A DNA stretch of 64,000 bases from an uncultured Verrucomicrobiota bacterium (GTDB lineage Bacteria > Verrucomicrobiota > Kiritimatiellia > CAIQIC01 > Lenti-01), in contig CALKWZ010000016.1 of assembly GCA_938003985.1 (NCBI GenBank), positions 62,001-126,000 of the forward strand, written 5' to 3'. The position numbers and the translations under genes are program-made. Below, in pieces: positions 8,657 to 17,029 of this stretch. Position 1 is the first letter of the stretch, and each line of letters begins with the position of its first letter. The notes below the pieces were generated by a model that made no database searches, had not been told where the DNA came from, and was given only the letters and a program-made list of their open reading frames with translations.

Positions 8657-9930
8657 GGCGGCGGCGCGGGGGCTTCCGGCGGCGCCGCGTACTCGGGGTA
8701 GAGCTGGTGGGCGCACTCCGGACACAGGCTGTGGCTGAACTCGGCCTGGGAATGCGAACGGATGTAGCCCTCGATCTGGTTCCAGTAGCCTTTGTCGTCG
8801 CGGATTTTCTTGCAGGACATGCAAATGGGCAGCAGTCCGCCGAGAACCTTGATTTCCGCGAGGGCCTTTTCCCGATCCGCGACGAGACGCTCGCGTTCTT
8901 GCTCGGCCTGTTTGCGCGCGGTGATGTCGGCGATGCTGGACAGGATGCAGGGCTCGTCGCCCACCGCGATGACCACGGCCGAATACAGGCCGGTGAGCAA
9001 TTCGCCCGACTTCTTGCGGAAGCTGAATTCCAGGCCATCGACCCGGCTGCGCGCGGCGAGCTGGGCGACGACGGCGTCGCGGTCGCCGGTTTGCGCCCAG
9101 AGGTTCAGATCGATCGTCGTGGTGCCGCGGGCCTCCGCATCGTCGTAACCGGCCATGGCGGTGAAGCCCTCGTTGATTTCGAGGATCTGGCCGTCCGAGA
9201 GCCGGGTCAGCAGCAACGCATACGGGGAGGAGTGGAAGGCCCTCGAGAATTTTTCCCGCTGGAGCGTCAGATCCATCAGCAACCGGCGGTTGACCATGAG
9301 GACGAGGGAGTAGGTCAGCAGGACGAACAGCACCTGGATGGCGAGATGGAAGAGGGCTTCGGGGGCTCCCAGCCGGAAATAGTCGTCGGGTTGGCCCAGA
9401 TGTCCGAATTGGTTTGCGATCCGGAGCGCGAACAGGCCGGCGAAGAGCGCGAACACGACGCCGACCGCGCGGGTGCAGGGGCGCAGGGTGGCATCGACGC
9501 CGCGCAGCATGAGCGCGGAACAGCGAACGAAAAAGTACAGCATGGCCCCCGCGAAGATCGCCGCCCGCAGGGCCAGGTTCGGCTGGACGTAGGTCAGGTA
9601 GGCATGCAGCGCCGCGGCGGCGGCGGCCACGACTCCGTTGGCGGTTTGCGGCCGGCGCCGGCCGACGAACCGTTCCAGGCCCAACAGGCCCAGCCACGCG
9701 CCGCCGACGAGCAAGACGTTGGCCGCGCTGACGGACAGCCAAGTCGGCAATTGGCCGCGCAGCAGGATCAGGAACAGCCCCGTGGTCTGCGCCGCGAAAT
9801 TCAGCGCCCAGAAGCCCAGCCCGGAATACTGCCGGCGGCCTTGGCGCCACAGGGCCGCCAGGACGAGGTTGCAGACCACCTCGACGGTGAGTCCGGCGAC
9901 GACGATGGTTTTCAGGTCGAGTTGCGGCAT
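8653..9930 (-). CDS. Membrane PAS sensor protein with C-terminal Cys-cluster domain, no kinase
   Basis: 425 aa. Residues 1-220 hold about seven hydrophobic segments, resembling 7TM sensor modules. A PAS domain follows (about 230-345: FHSSPYALLLTRLSDGQILEINEGF to SIADITARKQ), then a short coiled linker (QAEQERERLVADREKALAEIK). The C-terminal 60 residues form a Cys motif seen after PAS domains in signalling proteins: ICMSCKKIRDDKGYWNQIE and CPECAH, four Cys as two CxxC pairs. No histidine-kinase, GGDEF or EAL domain follows, so the output is unclear; the Cys cluster may bind metal or a partner. A CTGGAT/TAGGTT promoter-like pair ends 6 nt before the ATG. The 3' end overlaps the PPTase gene tail-to-tail by 4 nt. 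Confidence 0.8.
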   Translation of the reverse strand: MPQLDLKTIVVAGLTVEVVCNLVLAALWRQGRRQYSGLGFWALNFAAQTTGLFLILLRGQLPTWLSVSAANVLLVGGAWLGLLGLERFVGRRRPQTANGVVAAAAAALHAYLTYVQPNLALRAAIFAGAMLYFFVRCSALMLRGVDATLRPCTRAVGVVFALFAGLFALRIANQFGHLGQPDDYFRLGAPEALFHLAIQVLFVLLTYSLVLMVNRRLLMDLTLQREKFSRAFHSSPYALLLTRLSDGQILEINEGFTAMAGYDDAEARGTTTIDLNLWAQTGDRDAVVAQLAARSRVDGLEFSFRKKSGELLTGLYSAVVIAVGDEPCILSSIADITARKQAEQERERLVADREKALAEIKVLGGLLPICMSCKKIRDDKGYWNQIEGYIRSHSQAEFSHSLCPECAHQLYPEYAAPPEAPAPPP

Positions 9931-9991
9931 GGCGGAAACCTAGCGCGGCGCTCCGGAAAATCCAGCGGAAAAACGCGCGGACCGCGGGAGG

Positions 9992-10954
9992 CTAGCGCGG
10001 GCCGGCGCGGCCTTCCCATTTGCGGCAACGGCCGCCGCTGCGGCCGACGATTTCGCCCCGATCCACGATTTCGATGACTTCGCAGGCGTTGGCGCAGTCG
10101 CCGCAGGCGAACGCCTGGGTGTCGATGGCGCGCTCGCAGACGTCGAATCCGCGGAAGCGCGAGGCGGCCGGCGCGGAGCGTTTCGCCAGCAAAGCCGCGC
10201 CGAGCGCGCCCATCACCATGTGGTGTTCGGGCACGATGAGTTCGCAGTTCAGCAGTTCGGCGAAGGCCCGGCGCATGCCTTGGTTGGCGCTGACGCCGCC
10301 CTGGAACACGATCGGCGGCCGGATTTCCTTGCCCACGCACACGTTGCCCAGGAAGTTCCGCGCCATGGCCAGGCACAGGCCCATCACGATGTCCTCCTGC
10401 CGGTGGCCGATCTGCTGCTTGTGGATCATGTCCGACTCGGCGAAAACCGTGCAGCGGCCGGCGATGCCGGTGGGGCGCGCGGACCGGACCGCCTGGCGGC
10501 TGAATTCCTCGATCGTGAGATTCAGCCGCTGGGCCTGGGCGTCGAGGAAGCTGCCGGTGCCCGCCGCGCACAGGAGGTTCATGGCGAAATCCACCACCAC
10601 CCGGTCGCGGACGATCGTGACCTTGCTGTCCTGGCCGCCGATCTCGATGACGGTCTGGACGTCGGGCCGGACGTGGATGGCGGCGCAGGCGTGCGCGCTG
10701 ATCTCGTTCTGGACGACGTCGGCGCCCAGCGCGGCGGCGACGAGGTGCCGGGCGCTGCCGGTGGCGCCGACGCCGGCGAGGATCGCTTGCGGGCAAGCGG
10801 CCCGCAGGGCGGCCAGGGCGGACTGGGCCGCGCGCAGGGGCCAGCCGTCCACCCGCCGGTAGTCGCTGAAAACCACCTGGGCGCCGGCGTCGATCAGCAC
10901 GAGGTTCGCGCTGATGGAGCCGACGTCGATGCCGAGATAGTGGGAATTCTTCAT
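9992..10954 (-). CDS. CoA-dehydratase activase, BadF/BadG/BcrA/BcrD-HgdC ATPase family
   Basis: 320-aa ASKHA-fold ATPase. HgdC-type activators bind one [4Fe-4S] cluster between two subunits and inject an electron into 2-hydroxyacyl-CoA dehydratases under anaerobic conditions. Visible features are the phosphate loop GIDVGSISANLVL, IEIGGQDSK, cluster ligands C129 (NLLCAAGTGSFLD) and C168 (GRCTVFAESDMIH), and QGGVSAN. The C-terminal extension adds more Cys (ACGDCANAC and GGRCRKW), possibly a second metal site absent from short activators. The ATG overlaps the stop of the preceding gene (ATGA). It is the last of three coupled genes that together resemble the large fused activase proteins. Confidence 0.9.
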   Translation of the reverse strand: MKNSHYLGIDVGSISANLVLIDAGAQVVFSDYRRVDGWPLRAAQSALAALRAACPQAILAGVGATGSARHLVAAALGADVVQNEISAHACAAIHVRPDVQTVIEIGGQDSKVTIVRDRVVVDFAMNLLCAAGTGSFLDAQAQRLNLTIEEFSRQAVRSARPTGIAGRCTVFAESDMIHKQQIGHRQEDIVMGLCLAMARNFLGNVCVGKEIRPPIVFQGGVSANQGMRRAFAELLNCELIVPEHHMVMGALGAALLAKRSAPAASRFRGFDVCERAIDTQAFACGDCANACEVIEIVDRGEIVGRSGGRCRKWEGRAGPR

Positions 10955-12036
10955 GGCCGTTTCCTGGGCTTCTTCTCCTGCCGTTCCCGCAGCATGCTCG
11001 CGAACGCCTCGAGGCGGGTCACGACGCCGACGTGGCTGGCGTGCTCGTCGAAAGAACACTCGAGAATGGGCAGATCCAGATCCTGGCTGAGCCGGCGCAG
11101 GATCGGCCGCACGCTGACTTCGGGCATGCAGCCGGCGGGCGCGACGTGCACGACGCCGTCGAAGCCCTCTTGCGCGCAGCGGATCGCGTGCGCCACGGAA
11201 TCGAGCGCGTGGCCGCCGACGAGGTTTTCGAGATAGGGGCGCGCCAGCCGCTTCAGCCGCCAGCGGGAGTTGCGGCTGAACAAGCCGATCCGGAAGATGT
11301 TGCGCATTTCGTCGCCGAGCAGGAAGAAATTGCGGACTTCGGCGCCGAGACCGCCGAGGATTTCCTCGAGGTTGTGGTTCAGGTAGCGGTCGCGCAGCAG
11401 GGTGGCTTCGCCCAGCAGGCCGATGCGCAGCGGCACGCGCGTTTCGTCGATCGGGACGGCGGCGAAGCGGGGCTTGAAGGTCCGGACGCACGCGCGGATT
11501 TCCGGGACCGAGCGGGCCCGGTCCAGATCGGCGAGGCATTCGTTGAGGAGCCGCGTGGCGTCGCCCGGCCGGCGCTCGACGGCCCGGACGCGCCAGGTTT
11601 CGCGCTCGAGGGCGTCCACGGCCAGGGTTTTCTGCTGCGCGCGCGCGCAGCACTGCAGAAAGGGTATGGGGTCCGGATCGAAGTGGCGGATCAGCGGCGG
11701 CTTGATGCCGTCGTAGCCCAGGCCGAAGATGAACAGGTCCAGGCCGCGCTCCTTGAGGATCTTCTGCTGGATTTCGCGGTAGTAGCGCAGGCGGCAGGTG
11801 CCGCGGCTGTTGACCATGACGCCGTAGCGGATGCCGGCTTGCGCGGCCTGGATGAAGTGGCCGGTGCAGGCCTTGAACGACAGGCAGGCGAATTCCGGCG
11901 AGGCTTCGACGCCCAGGCGCAGGGTTTCGGGCGTGGTGCTGCGCTGGGTCCAGGGTTCCACCCGCAGGCATTCCACGGAGGCGGCGAGCGCCAGCGAATA
12001 GTTGCCCCACGGCTGGATGGCGAGGCCGGGCTTCAC
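10951..12036 (-). CDS. 2-hydroxyacyl-CoA dehydratase-like subunit of a split activase (HgdB/DUF2229-type)
   Basis: 361-aa product starting at a GTG that overlaps the upstream stop (GTGA). Its sequence matches the C-terminal part of large acyl-CoA dehydratase activase proteins: FACLSFKACTGHFIQAAQAG, NSRGTCRLRYYREIQ, HNLEEILGGLGAEV, VHVAPAGCMPE and PILECSFDEHAS. Cys residues in FKACTG, SRGTCR and APAGCMPE are candidates for an iron-sulfur site. There is no partner HgdA gene in the window. It ends in a 4-nt ATGA overlap with the HgdC-type ATPase, so expression is almost certainly coupled. The substrate is unknown. Confidence 0.78.
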   Translation of the reverse strand: MKPGLAIQPWGNYSLALAASVECLRVEPWTQRSTTPETLRLGVEASPEFACLSFKACTGHFIQAAQAGIRYGVMVNSRGTCRLRYYREIQQKILKERGLDLFIFGLGYDGIKPPLIRHFDPDPIPFLQCCARAQQKTLAVDALERETWRVRAVERRPGDATRLLNECLADLDRARSVPEIRACVRTFKPRFAAVPIDETRVPLRIGLLGEATLLRDRYLNHNLEEILGGLGAEVRNFFLLGDEMRNIFRIGLFSRNSRWRLKRLARPYLENLVGGHALDSVAHAIRCAQEGFDGVVHVAPAGCMPEVSVRPILRRLSQDLDLPILECSFDEHASHVGVVTRLEAFASMLRERQEKKPRKRP

Positions 12037-12950
12037 GCGCGCCCCGCGATGGATTCCACGAACGCTTCCAGGCGCGTGTCGAGACCGGCCAGCGCCGCAT
12101 GCGCGTCCAGCGTCAGGGCCATGAACGGAATGCCCGCGGCCTTGAGGGTTTCCCGGTAGTACGGGCCGGCCATCGAATCGCAGCCGCAGTTGAACGAGGT
12201 CAATTGGATCACGCCGGCGCACCGGGCCGGGTCGCGCGCGCGCAGGGCTTCGAGCATGTGCGCGCTGGTGTCCCACCGCAGCGGCGCGGGCGCGCCGCGG
12301 GGCGGGCCGGCCGGCAGCCGTTCGACGGCCACGCCCAGCTCTTCCAGCTTGCGGACGATCGGATCCGCCAGATAGGCGTCGGCGAGGTTGTAGGGATGGC
12401 CGATCAGGAGGTACCGGCGGCGGCCGGAATCCGCCGGCGGCGCGGCGGGGGGGGCGGCGGCGGCGAGGGCCTGCCGGGCCGCGGCGGCGCTTTCGGCCGG
12501 AGCGAACCCCAGCGCGCGGCCCAGCTCGGCCAGCGTTTGCTCCAGCGGGCGGCGGTTTTCGTCCACGTCCGCCGTCACGACCTCGAAGCGGCCGCGGAAT
12601 TGCGCCCGGACGGCGTCGGGCAGCGCCGCCAGCTTGGGGCAGGAGATGAAGCCGCGATGCAGCGAAAGGATGCGCGGCACGAACACCCGGTCCACGCGCC
12701 CGGCCAGCTCTTCGAGATGGGCGTCGAGCAGCTTGACGGGCAGGCAGTGTTCCGTTTCGGAAATGAGTTCCGCCCGTTCGAGCGTGGCGCGGGTCGTCGG
12801 CGCGGAAAGGACGACCGGCACGCCGAGCGCCGCGAAAAACGCCTCCCACAGCCCCGGCTGCAGGTGGGGATGCAGGGCCCGCGGCAGGCCGATGGGCCGT
12901 TGCCGTCCCGGCCTGTTTCGGCGAAAAAAGGATGCGATGAACGTCCGCAT
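12033..12950 (-). CDS. Acyl-CoA dehydratase activase-related protein (DUF2229-like)
   Basis: 305-aa first gene of the three-gene coupled set. It begins after a short basic leader with RPIGLPRALHPHLQPGLWEAFF and the ETEHCLPVKLLDAHLEEL block, which match the 'IGIPRAL...CxPxK' start of DUF2229 domains. Further Cys-bearing motifs are RGFISCPKL and SFNCGCDSMAGPYYRE. A low-complexity Ala/Pro linker (about 157-173) separates two halves. In other anaerobes this region is fused to the ATPase and HgdB-like parts in one protein of more than 1,000 residues; here it is a separate cistron. Role in electron activation of a radical dehydratase is inferred. Confidence 0.72.
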   Translation of the reverse strand: MRTFIASFFRRNRPGRQRPIGLPRALHPHLQPGLWEAFFAALGVPVVLSAPTTRATLERAELISETEHCLPVKLLDAHLEELAGRVDRVFVPRILSLHRGFISCPKLAALPDAVRAQFRGRFEVVTADVDENRRPLEQTLAELGRALGFAPAESAAAARQALAAAAPPAAPPADSGRRRYLLIGHPYNLADAYLADPIVRKLEELGVAVERLPAGPPRGAPAPLRWDTSAHMLEALRARDPARCAGVIQLTSFNCGCDSMAGPYYRETLKAAGIPFMALTLDAHAALAGLDTRLEAFVESIAGRA

Positions 12951-13029
12951 GTCGGTTCGGACGCGACGCTAGCAAAACGGCGCCGCGCGCGCCTATCGCA
13001 AAAGGAAACGAAATTCAGGCGGCGGCGGC

Positions 13030-14124
13030 CTATTGGGCTTTTTTGACGATGCGGATCTTGCCGCCGGTGGCGCGGGCGATCGTCTTGTGGAATTCCGCGC
13101 TGACGATGCCGAACTGGTTCTGGCCGGGGCGTTCGCGGGGGTCGTACAGGATGGGGTAGATTTTCACCGAGCGGCCCGTCGTGGTCGCGATGGAACGGAC
13201 GTATTTCTCGACGTTCGCGATGTGGTCGGGCATGGCGTTGGCCATGTTGGAATCGCTGCTCAGCCACGGCGCTTCGTCGGTCAACAGGAAGATCGTGTCG
13301 GCGCCCATTTCGACGGCCCGCTGCAGGGCCGTGAGGGACGTCGAGCCGGTCTGGCCGTGGAGCTGGCCGTCCACCGACTGGTCGCGGATCCGCTGGGTGG
13401 CGGGATCGAAGGCGCCCTTGACCTTTTCGAGCCAGGCGAGGCCTTGCTGCTTGTTTTCCTGCGTGGCGTAGACCATCTGGGGCGCGAACTGGTCCGCGCC
13501 GTCGACGAAGACGACGAAGTTGAACTTGGTGCCCGCGTTCATGTTCGCGAGCATGGTGCCGGATTCGGCGATGACGTCGGTGACGACGCCTTTGGCGATC
13601 ATGGAGGAGGAGATGTCGAAGCAGATGACGATGGCGCGGGTGCGGACGTTTTCGCCGAAGAACTTGGTGTCGGAGTAGCCCATGCCGCCGGTGAGGCCGC
13701 GGCCGGCGCCGCCGCCGCCCCCGCCGATGCCGCCGATGGAACCGGCGCGGGAATTCATCAGGGGCGTGTCGCGCAGGTTCTTGACGTCCGGCGTCGTCAT
13801 GTCGGGCATTTCCGGCAGGGCGACCTTGGAGGGGGCCTCGGTGACGAGGCGCTGGAGGATCTGGGGCTTGCGGGTCTGCTTCTGCATCTGCTTGACGCGG
13901 ATGGCGTGCTCGAGCTTGCGCGCCGGCAGCGAGGGCGACTTCTTGCCCTCGAACATCATCTTCTGCTTGGGCGAGATGATCATGATGGTCAGCGACACGG
14001 CGCCGATGAGCAGGAGGACGTGGATGCCGAGGGAAATGAGGATGGCGTTGAGGGCGCGCTTCTTCTGCGCGGCATCCTCGGCCTGGGTTTTCGAAAACGC
14101 GGTCCAGACGGCGAAGATTTTCAT
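13030..14124 (-). CDS. Membrane-anchored vWA-domain protein in an ExbB/ExbD operon
   Basis: 364 aa. A cytoplasmic N-tail (1-26) precedes one transmembrane helix (about 27-50), a basic Lys/Arg/Gln stretch, a Gly-rich linker (131-148), and a von Willebrand factor A domain from about 163 to the end. The MIDAS is intact: DISSS (D170, S172, S174), a Thr in TGSTSLTALQ, and Asp in FLLTDEAP. Topology (N-in, one TM, periplasmic linker, periplasmic domain) mirrors TonB/TolA, and it is the last gene after ExbB-ExbD-ExbD, so it may be the energised partner of that motor. The ATG at 14124 is 1 nt past the ExbD stop. Confidence 0.8.
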   Translation of the reverse strand: MKIFAVWTAFSKTQAEDAAQKKRALNAILISLGIHVLLLIGAVSLTIMIISPKQKMMFEGKKSPSLPARKLEHAIRVKQMQKQTRKPQILQRLVTEAPSKVALPEMPDMTTPDVKNLRDTPLMNSRAGSIGGIGGGGGGAGRGLTGGMGYSDTKFFGENVRTRAIVICFDISSSMIAKGVVTDVIAESGTMLANMNAGTKFNFVVFVDGADQFAPQMVYATQENKQQGLAWLEKVKGAFDPATQRIRDQSVDGQLHGQTGSTSLTALQRAVEMGADTIFLLTDEAPWLSSDSNMANAMPDHIANVEKYVRSIATTTGRSVKIYPILYDPRERPGQNQFGIVSAEFHKTIARATGGKIRIVKKAQ

Positions 14125-14125
14125 C

Positions 14126-14575
14126 TTAAATCTCCTCGTCTTCGGACCCGACGGCGAAGGTCACGTTGGCGATCTTGGCGGCGGTGCAGGCGTTGAGGAC
14201 GTCGACGACGCGCTGCTGCTTGACGTTGTCCTCGGGCGCGATGGTGATCATGGCCGGCACCTGGTTGGCCTCGGCCGTCTGGCGGAAGAGGGTCAGGGTC
14301 TTGACGAGCTCGGGCATGTCGGGATCGGTGGGCTTGTCGTACTCGAGGTCGTTGAGGAACACGTTGCCGGCTTCGGTGATCTGGATGATCTGTTCATCGG
14401 GGATCTCGACGGAATCGGACTGCGCGGCGGTGCCGGGCAGGGCGAAGGAAATGTCCGCCTCCTGCTTGTTGAAGGTGGTGGACACCATGAAAAAGACCAG
14501 CAGCAGGAACACGCAGTCGATCATGGGGGTCATGTCGACGGCGGCTTTGACGTCGTCTTTGAACTTGAGTTTCAT
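14126..14575 (-). CDS. ExbD/TolR-family protein (second copy)
   Basis: 149-aa inner-membrane motor subunit. The short cytoplasmic start KLKFKDDVKAAVDMTPMIDCVFLLLVFFMVSTTF contains the ExbD helix with the essential Asp (MIDCVF), followed by a periplasmic domain ending ANVTFAVGSED. Its ATG overlaps the stop of the first ExbD by one base (TGATG), so translation is coupled. Two unequal ExbD copies suggest a heteromeric complex. The periplasmic halves differ: this copy lacks the Gly-rich insertion of its neighbour. Confidence 0.88.
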   Translation of the reverse strand: MKLKFKDDVKAAVDMTPMIDCVFLLLVFFMVSTTFNKQEADISFALPGTAAQSDSVEIPDEQIIQITEAGNVFLNDLEYDKPTDPDMPELVKTLTLFRQTAEANQVPAMITIAPEDNVKQQRVVDVLNACTAAKIANVTFAVGSEDEEI

Positions 14576-15039
14576 CAGCCGCCTCCGCCCGCGCTGGCGC
14601 TTTGGAAGGTGCCGAAGATGATGTCGAAGATGCCGGCGTTGGCGCAGGCGCGGATGGCGCGCTTGACGATCTTGAACTCGGCGTTCTTGTCCACGCGCAT
14701 GTAGATGCGCAGGTCAGGCTCGGTGGCGCGGCGCTCGGCGATGATTTTCATGAGGCCGGGCTCGTCCGTGAGCTGGCCATAGATGATGAACGGCGTGTTT
14801 TCCGAGGTGGCGCCGCCGCCGATGGGGGTGCCCAGCGGCACGATGTTGACGACGCCGCGTCCGCGCAGGTCTTCCGGGATGGCCGCCTTGGGGGCGATGG
14901 GCAGGACGACTTCGGGCGTCTGGTCCACCTTGCTCATCGTGGCGCACACCATGAAGAAGATGAGCAGCAGGAACACGCAGTCGATCATGGGGGTCATGTC
15001 GACGCTGGCTTCGGGCTCTTCTTGCTTTTTGAGTTTCAT
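14575..15039 (-). CDS. ExbD/TolR-family protein (first copy)
   Basis: 154-aa ExbD-like motor subunit beginning MKLKKQEEPEASVDMTPMID, then a helix with the proton-carrying Asp (MIDCVFLLLIFFMV). The periplasmic part includes a Gly/Thr-rich insertion (GTPIGGGATSENTPF) and ends with a Gly-rich tail (SASAGGGG). It follows ExbB by 40 nt; no strong ribosome site was seen, and translation may be coupled to upstream genes. It pairs with the second ExbD copy and ExbB as a proton-motive-force motor. Confidence 0.88.
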   Translation of the reverse strand: MKLKKQEEPEASVDMTPMIDCVFLLLIFFMVCATMSKVDQTPEVVLPIAPKAAIPEDLRGRGVVNIVPLGTPIGGGATSENTPFIIYGQLTDEPGLMKIIAERRATEPDLRIYMRVDKNAEFKIVKRAIRACANAGIFDIIFGTFQSASAGGGG

Positions 15040-15079
15040 GCCGGGCGGTTCACGGTTCGGGGTTCAGCGGCGGGAAAGC

Positions 15080-15874
15080 CTAGCTTTCGTTCTCGACGGG
15101 CGCGGGTTCCTGTTCGGCGAAGAGGTTGGCGGTGCCGGTGAGCCCGTCGATGAGGGCGGAGTATTCGCTTTCGGCGTCGCGGACGATGCGCGAGAGGTTG
15201 TTGCGGAAGATGAAGAACGAGAAGATGGCGGGGACGGCGATGATCAGGCCGGTGGCGGTGGTGATGAGCGCTTCGCCGATGTTGCCGGCGAGGAGTTCGG
15301 GCTTGCCCATGCCGCCGGTGCCGATCTTCTGGAAGGCGCCGATCATGCCGGAGACGGTGCCGAGCAGCCCGATCATCGGCGAGATGCTGGCGAACAGGGA
15401 GAGGAAGTTGATCCAGAAGCTGACCTGGGCTTCCTCGCGGCCGACGGCTTCGGCGATGGCGCCTTCCATGTCCGGCTTGGAGGCGGCGGGGTCTTCGGGG
15501 TTGATCTTGCGCAGGCCGGGGAGCAGCCCGTTGGTGAACAGGCAGGGCGTGGCGCGGGCGAGGGAGTACATCTGGCCGACGTCGCGCTGTTCGGCGGCGG
15601 CGCGCAGGGGCAAGACCACGGTCGCGGGCAGCAGGGTCTTGCGGCTGACCATGCGGACGTTGAGGACGATCATGGTGACGACGCCGACGGAACAGAGGCC
15701 CAGCGGCCACATGGCCCAGCCGCCGGTCTTGATCATGCCCCAGAGGGTGATCTTGGTGGGCGCGGGCGCGGGCGCCTCCGCCGGAGGCGCGGGCGGCGGC
15801 GGATCCTGGGCGAGCGCGGTGCCGAGGGGCAGCAGCAAGGCGGCGAGGGCGAGAATGGCGAACGTCTTTTTCAT
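15080..15874 (-). CDS. MotA/TolQ/ExbB proton-channel protein with signal peptide
   Basis: 264 aa from the ATG at 15874, which has a GGAAGGAAA site 7 nt upstream. An N-terminal signal-peptide-like segment (MKKTFAILALAALLLPLGTALAQ) and Pro/Ala linker precede the TolQ/ExbB core. The core has TM1 (WPLGLCSVGVVTMIVLNV), a cytoplasmic helix, and the two long helices of the channel, including NFLSLFASISPMIGLLGTVSGMIGAF and GEALITTATGLIIAVPAIF. ExbB proteins with a cleavable signal are common in environmental phyla and place the N-terminus outside. It heads the motor part of the operon. Confidence 0.9.
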   Translation of the reverse strand: MKKTFAILALAALLLPLGTALAQDPPPPAPPAEAPAPAPTKITLWGMIKTGGWAMWPLGLCSVGVVTMIVLNVRMVSRKTLLPATVVLPLRAAAEQRDVGQMYSLARATPCLFTNGLLPGLRKINPEDPAASKPDMEGAIAEAVGREEAQVSFWINFLSLFASISPMIGLLGTVSGMIGAFQKIGTGGMGKPELLAGNIGEALITTATGLIIAVPAIFSFFIFRNNLSRIVRDAESEYSALIDGLTGTANLFAEQEPAPVENES

Positions 15875-15931
15875 GGCTGTCTTTCCTTCCGGCGCCACGG
15901 ACCCGAGAGCCCGCGCGCTCCTTTTCTAAAT

Positions 15932-17029
15932 CTATTCCGTGGCTTCCGCCGGCGCGCTCTCCGCGGCCGCCGGAGCTTTCGTCTCGGCCGGGGGCGCCGC
16001 CGCCGCGGGCGCTTCGGGCGCCGCCGGGGCGCCCGCGACGCCGGCGGGCGCGACGGGTTCATCGGCGGAGGTCACCTTGGCGGCGTCGACGAACTGGCCG
16101 GCGTCGATGAGTTCCTGTTTGTGCTTTTCGAGAAATTCGGCGGCGGTCTGGGCCGCGGGGGTCGCGGGATAGTTCTTCTGGATTTCCTGGATGGAGCGGT
16201 AGAGCGGCTCCCATTCCTTGAGTTCGGCGTAGCAGGCGAGGGCGGCGGCGAGCCCGCGCGACTCGTTGTCGTGGACGTAGGGATAGAAGACGACGAGCGG
16301 GAGGTAGGAAAGCAGCGCGTTGTCGTAGTTGCCGAGGGCGAAATACGAATCGCCGAGGGCGAAGAGGAGCTTGGAGAGGATTTCCTCGTCCTCTTCCGGC
16401 AGCGGGATGCCGCCGAGGTATTCGACGGCGGAATGGTGTTCGCCGCCCTGGGCGTAGGCGATGCCGGCGAGGATGCGGGCGTTGGTGGCGGCGGCGGTGC
16501 CGGCGGCCTTGAGGACGACGTCTTCGTAGAGGCGGGTGGACTCGCGCCAGAGGCCCTTGGCGTCGTAGAGGCGGCCCTTGGCGACCATGGCCTCGTTGGC
16601 GGGGATCCCGGGCAGGTCGCGCAGGGACCGCAGCTGGAGGATCATCTTGTCGAGCGCGGCGTGGGCGGCGGCGAACTGCGCGTCCGTCGCGGCGGGGGAG
16701 GTGCGGATCTTGTCGACGGCGTCGAAGAGGGCGGGGCGGGGCATGCCGATCTGGACGACGTCGGCGACGGGCAGGCCGATCTGCGGCGAGCGGGTGCCGT
16801 CGGCGGACTTGCGCTCGACCCAGAGGATGTCCTGGTCGCGCTTGACGATCGACGCCTCGAAGGCGGTCTGCTTCGTCTGGATGGGCCAGGGCCCGAGCTG
16901 GGCGGAAGCCGCGAGGGGCGCGAGCGCCGCGAGCCCGAGCGCGGTCCGGAAAGTTTTACGTAGAACGTAAAAACTTTGCGGCGGTTTTACGTGGAACGTA
17001 AAAACTTTCATAAGGCGGTTCGGGCTCAT
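15932..17029 (-). CDS. Secreted TPR-like repeat protein upstream of ExbB
   Basis: 365 aa. The ATG at 17029 overlaps the upstream stop (ATGA), which decides the start; a second ATG at 17011 lies in frame. The first residues (MSPNRLMKVFTFHVKPPQSF and on) are encoded by two copies of a 25-bp palindromic repeat, then a signal sequence core (ALGLAALAPLAASA) follows. The body is helical with TPR-like pairs (EAMVAKGRLYDAKGLWRES, LLFALGDSYFALGNYDNALL), and the last 50 residues are an Ala/Pro/Glu-rich tail. Probably a periplasmic or outer-membrane-side adaptor of the ExbB/ExbD system. Function unproven. Confidence 0.8.
   Translation of the reverse strand: MSPNRLMKVFTFHVKPPQSFYVLRKTFRTALGLAALAPLAASAQLGPWPIQTKQTAFEASIVKRDQDILWVERKSADGTRSPQIGLPVADVVQIGMPRPALFDAVDKIRTSPAATDAQFAAAHAALDKMILQLRSLRDLPGIPANEAMVAKGRLYDAKGLWRESTRLYEDVVLKAAGTAAATNARILAGIAYAQGGEHHSAVEYLGGIPLPEEDEEILSKLLFALGDSYFALGNYDNALLSYLPLVVFYPYVHDNESRGLAAALACYAELKEWEPLYRSIQEIQKNYPATPAAQTAAEFLEKHKQELIDAGQFVDAAKVTSADEPVAPAGVAGAPAAPEAPAAAAPPAETKAPAAAESAPAEATE
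16953..17008. repeat. Two 25-bp palindromic repeats overlapping the start of a TPR gene
   Basis: Copies at 16953-16977 and 16984-17008 differ at one base and are separated by GCGGCG. Each contains a dyad TTTTACGT-N3-ACGTAAAA (8-bp arms) plus a flanking AAACTTT-type end. They sit inside the first codons of the TPR gene and just before the end of the SNase-TPR gene's coupled junction. The 31-bp period changes the reading frame between copies. Confidence 0.85.

Noticed and set aside
10951..12975. A single 674-codon minus-strand protein
   Set aside because: The upstream half is an off-frame shadow of the DUF2229-like gene. The coupled GTG at 12036 is the start.
14783..16963. Plus-strand open frame of 726 codons across ExbB/ExbD
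   Set aside because: Antisense of ExbB, ExbD and TPR genes whose minus-strand products have clear motifs; the plus product is Gly/Val/Asp-rich shadow.
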